Part shown: piece by piece, positions 25,301-28,129 of the stretch | Position numbering within the stretch: the stretch's first letter is position 1 | How the letters are laid out: the number at the start of each line of letters is the position of its first letter | Source of the DNA: a virus | Length of the DNA stretch: 28,129 nt | Direction: 5' to 3' (one strand) | IMG/VR virus record: IMGVR_UViG_3300025110_000096 | Coordinates: 1 to 28,129 of that record | Notes under the pieces: model-generated | Seen by the model: only the letters and a program-made list of their open reading frames with translations | Databases searched by the model: none | Told to the model about the DNA's origin: nothing | Program-made: the position numbers and the translations under genes

Positions 25301-28129
25301 CAAACAACGCTACTACGATGAACAAAACCAATCTAATCGTTGTCCCAACAACCACAACTATGCCTCAAAACGGTGCTGTTTTACGACTTACAAGGGAGTA
25401 TTCGACTGCTGCTGCATCTTCTCTATTCAACGACGGTAAGACCAGTGTGTTGACACGGACACTACCACAGATGTTGAGTGGCACGAGGGACACAAACAGC
25501 CTCCATACCCCTGATGCTTTCCTATGTATGTGGCATCCTAATCTCGGTCGTCCACATACTTTCTACTCCGATGGGTCAAGAACTTGGGGTAACCTCACCA
25601 GCGACCGAGCGGTCAACAAGGCTGCATACAATAGTATGCCTGAGCACTTTGAGACAGTTCACTATCATGGTGCAAACTATGCTGTCAGCCATGGTCCATT
25701 CAATCTTGATATGAATACACCAAAGCCACCGACTAAGATTTCTCTTGCTGTTGCAAGCGTTGGAACCACGTTCTTAACATTCTCAGGTAACGCTGCATCA
25801 GAAATGTCAGCAGGAACTCTGTTGTTTACATCAGATGGTTTGTTCATTGGTAAATCATCAGGCGCTGTGCATTTCTCAGGAACTACTACAGCGGGTTTCA
25901 CAACTAATTTATTCAACAATCCGGGTGTGGGTGACTTCATTTACAAAGATGCAGATGGCTCTGTGGAAACTGCCACGAACATTCATGCTATGTCAGGATA
26001 CGAAGCACAAGGTAGCGGCACAGTCATGCTCAGTCACTACTGGCCTTGTGGTAGTCGAGGTGGTCTTCTCAATAGCCGTCTTGACGGTTATGCCGCATGG
26101 TCTGCTGCATGGCATGTTCCTCGTGCATACACTGCTGCTGGGGCTACATACTGGACGGATGCTGATGATGATGGCTCTTATGCAGTAAGTAGTGGGATTA
26201 CAACTGCTGCTGCTTCAACAATTACAACGCGCCGCTATCCTTTCGGCTATCGTTTCGGCCTTCGCCAACCATGGAACAGACCGCAATGGGGGCACTACGG
26301 AATGCGAGCCTATCAAGAGGCCGCTACACACGCAAGTGCAAGTAACTTCACAGTGGGTTACAAGGCTGGTCCGTTAGTTGAATATGAGACGCAGAGTTGG
26401 AATTATGCTGGAGGGGCAGGTCTTGCGAACAGCACTCTACCCGTCACCTATGTTGGTATGATGGAACGGCAGACCAACGCAGCGGCTATGCTTGGTGTAG
26501 ACAAACCTGAGTGGCAAGTGCGATACAGTGACGGTCGTCGTATGACGAGAAGTTACGGATGTCCTGTAAGGACACTAAGGGACACCAATAGTGTAGCCAC
26601 TGCTACTCTCACAGTCACAGACGGTGATGCCGCGAGTGGTATGAGTGAGAAGCAAACTATCGCAATTCAATCAACAGATGGCACAACGAGGATGTATGCG
26701 TTAGTGGATGATAACGCCACTACTGTCGCAACGGGGGATGTTCTTGCTGCATCTTCTGACACAGGGGCCAGCACTGCTGGTGCTGACCTTGTCGGTGCTA
26801 TCGCTGTAGCCATCAATCTAACTGGCTCTGCGTCCACACAGAATGCATATTTGGTGCAACTTAAGGCAGCGATAGAGCATGCGAATGGTCACAATGGTAA
26901 GATTACTGTCTCAGCAGTTCCTACTGAGGCTAACGGTAACCAAGCCATCACGCTCACACAAGCAAAGGCAGGTCTTGCGGGGAATACTACAATCACTGAG
27001 AATGTGGATAATCTGACTGAGGCTGATTTCAGTGGTGCTAAAGCAGTGCCTCGTGACTGGTGGGGTGATAACGAAGCGTTGGGTGTCACTACGATTGATG
27101 CTGCCGTGGGATACTATCTTGTGGATTGGTGGGGTAACACGCGTGGCGAAGATGTGCGTCGCGCACCAGTGCGTGGCTTCGGTATTCGCCCAGCATGGGA
27201 TGCCGGTGATGCATACGAGTATGACCGCACCAACAACAGAACACCACACGCGAGGATTTGGAACAACGGTAAGCCTATCTTCAATGTCAAGGGTGTGTTA
27301 GATAGTAGTGGTAATCTTCTATCTGCCACCACTGCATCTATCCCTCGTTTCGGTGGAGCAAGGAACAGCACAAACAACAATGATTCCAACTCTCTCGTTG
27401 ATGTGTTCGCGCCTACTAATGCTATGCGTGTAGGTGACATGGGTGGCGGTCGTGGTGTGCGTTACCCAACACAGTTCAACGAAGACCTATTGGTTGAATT
27501 AAGCGATGTCTACGAAGCATCCGGCCTTGTTCTCTCTCATCATACTGCTGAACCAGCGTTTGGTCAAGGATATGTGCGCCCACGAAACGACGCGCTACAA
27601 TCTGATGAACTAAGGCGTGGTATCAGTGCTCGACTTGAGATTGACGAAGATGGTCTTCTCAAGCCTGAAGCAGTAGTCAGTGACCGAGTTGAAACGGTTA
27701 GTGGAACAAGCGTGCATAAAGACGCAGTATCTCGAACCAGTCCACGTATTGGTCTTGACGCAGAGGCGCTTGAGGCAATTTCAAGTGGTGTTGACAGGGA
27801 CTATGTTGCTATCAACACCGAGGCTCACAGCCTACACGCTGACCGTGGTGTAGGTCAACGTGTCATTCTTCATGGTGGTATGCAAGCAGGGTCGCAGACA
27901 CTTGGTGATTATGACCTCAGAAGCCTATCATTCGCCGCACAACCACACGGTGGTGTAATGCGATTCAGTCATACTTCTAACGTCAAACCAATGGGCGGTT
28001 CATACATCATCGAATCACGCTCATTCGTCAACCCATTCGATGATACAGGTTGGGGTCGTAGTAGTTTAGCCGGTGGAGAGAAAACAAGCAATCCATATCA
28101 AACCACAACATACGACAGCACAAGCGCAC
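10342..28129 (+). CDS. Giant tail-tip/adsorption protein, at least 5,929 codons (3' end outside window)
   Basis: From ATG 10342 the frame is open to the last base; I translated every line and found no stop. That is 17,788 bases or 5,929 complete codons, and the gene continues. No signal peptide or membrane segment is seen. Residues 9-225 form a LamG/concanavalin-like domain. The rest is rich in Ser, Thr, Gly, Ala, Asn and His, with many Asn-Pro/His-Pro turns and beta-type strands, which suits a giant extended virion protein. V(S/T)GTGI modules lie at 12373-12573, 13753-13986, 17884-18090 and 24970-25176, a YTG/FTG segment at 23461-23660, and an insertion at about 26595-27045. The gene follows the distal tail gene and takes the slot where a hub, tail tip or fibre gene is expected. 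Receptor or host-surface binding is the most likely role, but a fused tail hub or a processed polyprotein are alternatives. No enzyme motif was recognised. Confidence 0.82.
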   Translation, partial: MPAILQSNHALLFDGVTDSVIVPQGSHRGVGNDDASGNRSAGDILGDSASGDRGPSVVGDLFRDTITIEAWVTPDCGGIIALKEDQFSLEMGTVDTPGPAKFSVRLETQGGVNTYQVSTASLTSNGYSGTVYPTPDFGGVSDSYNRFDSDKDDATTLNLNHRHLYHVVGVVEPGFVRLYVNGLLMAQEKIPFQTSIAQSNNHIYLGGKGGQFRGVIESLHISNNFENEMLSPSAPLVQDSTALLYRFEEPINPIQNEYQIASISSASNLSAINISTSDAAALASALTGTTVTTGTIDFTSSPYSTGNYSVHDNVTGAGASPATRSIPHVPYNLLINPGAINRETNKPNQSPPERVRLHNINVSTGAMLVSSIHLDFATSATGDGLRPVLHSRSAATGDDYFVVVAADLLIEGGSGRPYQPPHLASQIIDRTGQMILDESNFEQHGIAYSSRMATTANDSNNPFAVSWPTSLDESFQVGHSGRHIKNHVNGHHYLRMLPKASDEMLDQQIGTSDIINLMYDDAAKGIEKQVPINSEMEYYREVASMEVVSVQDSSMAFEIVDNGLTGASREIIAIGGNGTKTITAEATFNPYPFFLKGPVPVSAETLDETERTHHLRPSRESRVAVLSVPSLASHGLASFIEVHYNALDLTGVSMGKTKPMLMVEKTVPAGSVQTAGSSFTDATCDYNNDPTVTMDATTNVRPGMRVSGTGIPAGAFVVSVTNSTTFELSAATTGGSKTNQTLTFTPAYIADIVAADLVNPATDTTLFSPGGMITMRMEEGNLNTLQMPHAMIGDVSEGYESDDELDERYTPQYYTTMSDEPRKTPQIITASHTNSDIHNSTFNRLLIGGSKVTKENIADTGRRGVFTDIGSPSDGQFDIPITRSASPVHEMFDIIDNHIQASSDPFILYIQPSDRTRTMQLNHLRAALDRPGEANTAQVLYMMSKGILRSVTESDADNGGRFTSLQIVGTSSLVNTASTSEIGSGSPDSHVVKEIDPHAPVVTVSLGGPGQGAFDTKPSFDPSPLSRLPYSTRRGFSVMGQSVRVEPGGTQFITVRALNNATPDLQSWGTYPFPKKGRLFLKNGASAEYSSKSGVSFMFTDGTAGDGKFTLADGQDLGTFKAWSIASGLAPEATIAGSTFNDATCDTNHSAGSGTSFGGNPKIIQMDSTADVKIGMTVSGTGIASGSIVTQIDSATLFRVNLDTTATNNNQTLTFTLVGENFSLGEILLGDGHFYIENSAADGTTVNDRMFQSMDTATHDYQLGTQFASTRALVEIPLFAGQFFESAAESIFPGPDNSLKMHVDATMTAHTYNPSPVGRRFPDKAPADRAAKAAYAYSMERAEFTKRTTIFLRAIESGANYHLYVNNPSAFPAAVTSASAYHNVDNVVLYRQAFLSNGEWILYDNDPASDGYLQFKHEDWAHSENFLNSHAPGMALLIADGYESERVIPIFSDDETLSSDFEGRGEYYHDQSSVKTQGGNVDYGLRQYVSAVEFKAGPSTNPHSPRVKSKRAAGVIRGVTPLMNQGNFSGVFTVTLSEEDAALFPAIDVNLDSGTVDFDTGDMFYTVEITLPDGSAQKCIYWGDGKATFSHANLLTFGSATVTTSEIPKSTIILETIESRPSLPNFLNETHSSFILGQPLKLTKKSFDPLSDFTSVQLRNNVNIARSDRPGNSSSWTIAAVPNANQITLGAPSGVHAGTLQFDNAAWGSQFSAKVGDKIYAEPTVASGASNVLAVGSVMYLGEVTAISEVVINGSATVIGLASLADITGITGSVEADLGAMIAAGTVYLRVGVEELLTEDSEAILNRSWLFPYAQGGLREGDTVWANMTYNNPHAVEGLFAKSRGVLNEAMVCNVFNGGEGALNNNPRDSLPLENFLIGNSCYETAVNYVQHVNKTVELNYTNLGLSQPPTVAYLDPYLSNAGHARVLLFDVAHDREFISFQDLHMQVQSSPMHAQIGWSRDVIGADLTRAQAGVGGNHTNFTSQIDVAAGFPSQNPFVRSSSRSRFMESAYAHNRANYLSSKLINPVDSSSGSGATTVPKVLLNNLDYAWFYGKAHQHYVHTGFEQGVSLGEIALGDSVLPRTKEAVVSPKFADSFHPYTRKGRSAEHNLTVALREHRSTNFSSILQSTTIRDPSTLFDTPDGTRVIPAFLALKGIRSSSLDLSNHTEANQTSGRRGIKHLKQWTDMEFTRRLSIDLGEVGVRDGVTDVEAAAREVVRLINQAAAPNARTHVRRPNNNYPAENVVLDTDISSTPSLTRIDAAVPHVNADFAATGSTFDPADWWNDSSSEKPDKGTHMGYVRAHLGRVVQDSRGREGYSIIIHSTIPGATGRNFCVWLDNSKGQTPYEPEFLIGHGGRFRTFWCQPDEVSGENMHPAPMPLNKHGRPFAPITTLKQYTIPDNAGQQVSPSDEFGEAGKSSDESADPVNRAISTFIGAGKTHNTVNTESLEAEGFVTSLVSGLRTGTGAIGRVNFGGLVASGIPGFAPDAGEWGFGRRGDKRFSAYYGGVNVTDNAITVASCTTTANSTQVTFTNVATTHAIVEGMAVSGTGITSGTKIASITNATTFQLDVVATASGTVTLTFTPQAPTEYTPHVPESEVLNQNIGNTDLYGFRFIDHRGIGHGIRFVYRQFGQKFALENTELPDSINEEVMVYFDDRDVGQGGFTIGRHMHGSGDATGRFPASDSNATHVPWRGNHWNGVPSHNAAYDCEVTYDASAKTLTIEPQTPYNACPHHDMLGYMGFPLKNGVVQVSDPFNHSTMKGSQGHMFSYTSRTRATGIGTHVFYGVTGANFVASHKTDGSGGVTTVTHLFGDGANGEIRALISSTANWTCLITDELMAAVTTAVINAPALMSPNINSEGGLTFDCTHMYAADGKTFGEWGVDPEAIRIRAYNPAREIQPLSQFFEASIHKDMGIPAAHVEYGEISSLVVNADGITLPASSRAATNAKIDAGLRNPCGYIPQTVMQVRAKSKGSNTNTQSPVLVDSKNNPIDVSTWKKGLIGENYTADSGDHILPNIDNPTVQITKTDIYGSSALPSTLSISTGEMWYFTRPAGEESATLSSKAKIASFGDISTLYYGEKPVLVTGTHSAGGGVSQTQFSILEFQMGTADTINWPTADSATNAAMQRYGSTSRYGITGKRSLGSVNSVPQVFFRGAKDSTDHSVPLFFGGGFSGVVLDINDGTDTDYSSFNTHPYANGPTGCAGIQHANEVLSSHAMIDCNAIMAFFPGTPLLNQHRGSITPPFSNQDNVLSPDIKRGEHTVAANHPNAAPYTAGVHIQVPSPFVLRFAHPTARYGDAAAGTENKTTYLIYGPGQPFPFTQEVADSSGSHNVNEPHPGRAIVAGGSFSKVPHGGAAQYLPNHIENDQQHYMPMTSAYQVARGRFHWRQTLNWEPPMGKPNTGILYQRPEQGRMYGDMVNPLGPTPSTSNIADFRVLHPTRHALFMGGGMVSNSDWTWHMDGGYHPGGSWMDNQVSMNPAHPNGNTLVAKVAASNCSVHPTAFRVAGTLATRVMYGSSASFQVHTPDADDVDMEYIVIDGTRCQNGEELATIIGAGINTFPGAGALKAMGGTFMPSMGNALRQDRYGWKEFTVSAYRNDGSGVSGSAVDTTADRDARVSSMCYLDVSTTLAAGEQVPASGWLRTKTLYTVAVSGGNSTAPAYAPYHTRILYTSNGSDYFIRFYLGYNYLTGNKAFETAETWHDIEGGGTIANDDINIPTVAASDDILVWTKAGTFSYNNENASTRDHMTNVHFSGLHDAIDRTRPTGVVGWAGERYSYLNSLLVGSSYAAGLGAWHTALGFSPYGNANSCMTTLSHLPHTAPMPNSGESIRPDESYTHFPGTGGDTPYDTLGRMTNEVRVSATYDAYVPGYADVSSFNSTPTYYSEQNIPSELRHPQGVSARAFLVVAYESELPLVAKYDRDGITCTGDWLLAEQQGNKAKAGTTRWDERIHGQDRFTCTANAGPNVEALIVGSTSTPSVSDYTAANGLDAAPFDDTFFLHDAISADTSLENATPCRAETGDLFYDLDHSIGTEFSATATGQRNVVNDFYAEPSNRPSAFFANTDTGKSFFIGDVNGYDFYRRSPAKNFNIEHAIWKRMDGGSLSLPTINARGLGAIPWINRVKSNTEYTMGEKLYGNVRFSFETTNSAMMPILQAQELAHPQLAARHPHELRNILEIPNEELQFEAMEVIDDTGQTHKIEGGSPFGVIIRAFQTAGERLASGLQPANANSGIEPNLKVRLPNPDAIPGNIIVRSGYDRLQAYQNENIGDGGMLHPDLGASHVGHLFDNAIKGPRYGPTMGEVGWEHISQGESFPDSTRDGWTGATQDNPIQSSYELHDRTLFFHVTKMGHSHTERYPVTYNHTSGVVNQSLTVSSFSGTTLTASATVTSAVFDADFASKERSDNRRFLRLSTATETVVVSYTGISGATFTGVIGDIDFDQFLLDNPPASVTVSISPSYYVPAGSTRFFAARRLRDHAEVSGNSPDMAHTLYFDGDQNTLLHTRYSKPQLTPMPYPRMGHHFVNATMPMLPGHWAHPAYQGLYSRSRSENRVSRADEDYITLKDNIGLVDTSLSSTITDKMHPLNPPLRVGSLTALPSGPSDIHGGAFTLMFETKVKYDGYGILASKGTAGDMNKAGGHSIILEAAGNYTLDRHFPDPAEVGAYQIVIQPNVRKQQIAGFHANHSSATSLPNGSAVELTSQQVNLVVGIKYDSERASAIGGVTLVLAEATLADVRGCEVFINEVILDHDPDHGGQFTNIPPLLTYNALGVQGNQSPPFTRSTHAYHVGMFSDSTPGRTLHIPWWSIMHKVAPDDSTATGFRHLSLCRIDNYYEFCRASFGSIGCQLTLAGYPSIYPDMYSKVLANASLSPTITVQSTSFTNATCDYNNDPTIAHDDDDGQIKAGMLVTGTGIPAGAFVASVTSDTSFELSASTTGGAVTNGTLTFYGIVVDDATHLPEVPYYGQKLQYTKSDGTTAEFDYTVRSGTTNNATTMNKTNLIVVPTTTTMPQNGAVLRLTREYSTAAASSLFNDGKTSVLTRTLPQMLSGTRDTNSLHTPDAFLCMWHPNLGRPHTFYSDGSRTWGNLTSDRAVNKAAYNSMPEHFETVHYHGANYAVSHGPFNLDMNTPKPPTKISLAVASVGTTFLTFSGNAASEMSAGTLLFTSDGLFIGKSSGAVHFSGTTTAGFTTNLFNNPGVGDFIYKDADGSVETATNIHAMSGYEAQGSGTVMLSHYWPCGSRGGLLNSRLDGYAAWSAAWHVPRAYTAAGATYWTDADDDGSYAVSSGITTAAASTITTRRYPFGYRFGLRQPWNRPQWGHYGMRAYQEAATHASASNFTVGYKAGPLVEYETQSWNYAGGAGLANSTLPVTYVGMMERQTNAAAMLGVDKPEWQVRYSDGRRMTRSYGCPVRTLRDTNSVATATLTVTDGDAASGMSEKQTIAIQSTDGTTRMYALVDDNATTVATGDVLAASSDTGASTAGADLVGAIAVAINLTGSASTQNAYLVQLKAAIEHANGHNGKITVSAVPTEANGNQAITLTQAKAGLAGNTTITENVDNLTEADFSGAKAVPRDWWGDNEALGVTTIDAAVGYYLVDWWGNTRGEDVRRAPVRGFGIRPAWDAGDAYEYDRTNNRTPHARIWNNGKPIFNVKGVLDSSGNLLSATTASIPRFGGARNSTNNNDSNSLVDVFAPTNAMRVGDMGGGRGVRYPTQFNEDLLVELSDVYEASGLVLSHHTAEPAFGQGYVRPRNDALQSDELRRGISARLEIDEDGLLKPEAVVSDRVETVSGTSVHKDAVSRTSPRIGLDAEALEAISSGVDRDYVAINTEAHSLHADRGVGQRVILHGGMQAGSQTLGDYDLRSLSFAAQPHGGVMRFSHTSNVKPMGGSYIIESRSFVNPFDDTGWGRSSLAGGEKTSNPYQTTTYDSTSA
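10366..11016 (+). other. N-terminal LamG / concanavalin A-like domain of the giant protein
   Basis: Residues 9-225 show the usual order of a laminin-G-type jelly roll: LLFDGVTDSVIVPQGSH at the start, DTITIEAWVTPDCGGIIAL, FSLEMGTVD, KFSVRLETQGGVNTYQV, then LYHVVGVVEPGFVRLYVNGL and NNHIYLGGKGGQFRGVIESL. This '(F)DG.....V', 'iEaWv', 'H.v.v......lYvNG' and 'yLG' pattern is characteristic of LamG_3-type folds, which bind carbohydrates or proteins in many phage tail fibres. A loop of about 30 residues rich in Gly, Asp and Ser follows the first strand. Confidence 0.75.
12373..12573 (+). repeat. V(S/T)GTGI module, copy B
   Basis: This 67-residue module starts SSFTDATCDYNNDPT and includes PGMRVSGTGIPAGAFVVSVT, then TTFELSAATTGG and NQTLTF. 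It is closest to copy E of the same protein (24970-25176), sharing CDYNNDPT, GTGIPAGAFV, FELSA and TLTF. It lacks the KIIQMDST block of copies A and C. Confidence 0.8.
13753..13986 (+). repeat. V(S/T)GTGI module, copy C
   Basis: This 78-residue module starts STFNDATCDTNHSAGSG and includes KIIQMDSTADVKIGMTVSG, IVTQIDSATLFRVNLDTTAT and NNQTLTF. It matches copy A in the tail tube protein (44 of 54 residues in the core) better than copies B, D or E in its own gene. It interrupts a segment between WSIASGLAPEA and ENFSLGEILLGDGHF. Confidence 0.8.
17884..18090 (+). repeat. V(S/T)GTGI module, copy D (divergent)
   Basis: The module begins AITVASCTTTANSTQVTFT and includes EGMAVSGTGITSGTKIASIT and NATTFQLDVVATASG, ending TVTLTF. 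It retains the GM.VSGTGI core and the F.L strand but has a different N-terminal half and only one Cys. Confidence 0.7.
23461..23660 (+). other. YTG/FTG beta segment of the giant protein
   Basis: The segment contains SSFSGTTLTASATVTSAVF, then SYTGISGATFTGVI. The YTG-(3-4 residues)-(A/S)-(T/S)FTG pattern recurs in the adaptor (RYTGTTATSFTGCV, residues about 380-393). The similarity is short and may be convergent; the boundaries are approximate. Confidence 0.4.
24970..25176 (+). repeat. V(S/T)GTGI module, copy E
   Basis: The module starts TSFTNATCDYNNDPT, has an acidic DDDDG insertion, then AGMLVTGTGIPAGAFVASVT, TSFELSASTTGG and TLTF. It pairs with copy B. It lies between SLSPTIT and an extended region beginning GIVVDDATHLPEVPYYG. 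Confidence 0.8.
26595..27045 (+). other. Inserted module in the C-terminal part of the giant protein
   Basis: The segment runs from about SVATATLTVTDGDAASGM through RMYALVDDNATTVATGD, ADLVGAIAVAINLTG and GNQAITLTQAKAGLAGNTTI. It separates GCPVRTLRD from RDWWGDNEALG. The 'A..L..AI' helix followed by 'I.v......n.i.LTq...G..GN..I' resembles segments in the adaptor (TAQNLADLINKE) and distal tail protein (TTAEIAQAIHHLMNN). The boundaries are approximate. Confidence 0.5.

Noticed and set aside
10342-28129. Diversity-generating retroelement or phase-variable adhesin in the giant gene
   Set aside because: No reverse transcriptase, template repeat or near-identical DNA pair was seen. The modules are only about 75 percent identical in DNA for the best pair.
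1-28129. tRNA genes, CRISPR arrays, insertion sequences, terminators or attachment sites
   Set aside because: Coding density leaves gaps of at most a few tens of bases, and no cloverleaf, direct-repeat array, terminal inverted repeat or strong hairpin with a T-run was noticed by eye.

Overview
This window is one strand of a single, tightly packed morphogenesis cluster of a tailed, siphovirus-like virus. Every credible gene is on the plus strand, neighbours are separated by a few bases or overlap, and the order is the classical head-to-tail order. It runs from the C-terminal end of an HK97-type major capsid protein, through small head proteins, head-tail adaptor, tail completion protein, tail tube, tail assembly chaperone with a -1 frameshift, and tape measure, to a putative distal tail protein and then a giant terminal gene. 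There is no tRNA, integrase, polymerase, CRISPR array or IS element. The host cannot be proven here. Recurrent GAGGTG ribosome binding sites, a zinc-ribbon protein in the head block and the general look of the virion proteins are compatible with a marine virus, possibly of planktonic archaea, but this is a weak inference.

Layout: 1-219 capsid protein end; 255-1938 five small genes (a beta-rich protein next to the capsid, a HeH/SAP-like protein, two small unknown proteins and a CxxC zinc-ribbon protein); 1939-4303 the connector block (525-aa adaptor, 113-aa unknown, 148-aa tail completion candidate); 4314-6737 an unusually large 807-aa tail tube protein; 6747-7295 a SAP-domain protein with a GC-rich end; 7252-7895 the frameshifted tail chaperone pair; 7895-9040 a short tape measure protein with tryptophan-marked 11-residue repeats; 9043-10332 a putative distal tail or baseplate protein; 10342 to the window end one open reading frame of at least 5,929 codons.

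The main discovery is the last gene. I translated all of it line by line and found no stop codon in 17.8 kb. It begins with a LamG/concanavalin-like domain, has no visible signal peptide or membrane segment, and sits where a tail hub, tip or fibre gene would be expected. It is therefore most likely a giant virion adsorption or tail-tip protein that continues beyond the window.

The second discovery is that the tail tube and the giant protein share a family of small beta-rich modules with a core V(S/T)GTGI motif (five copies by eye). One giant-protein copy is closer to the tail tube copy (44 of 54 residues) than to the others in its own gene. At least two other possible module types recur in the adaptor, the distal tail protein and the giant protein. 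The cluster looks like conventional tail genes whose loops have been repeatedly loaded with exchangeable surface domains.
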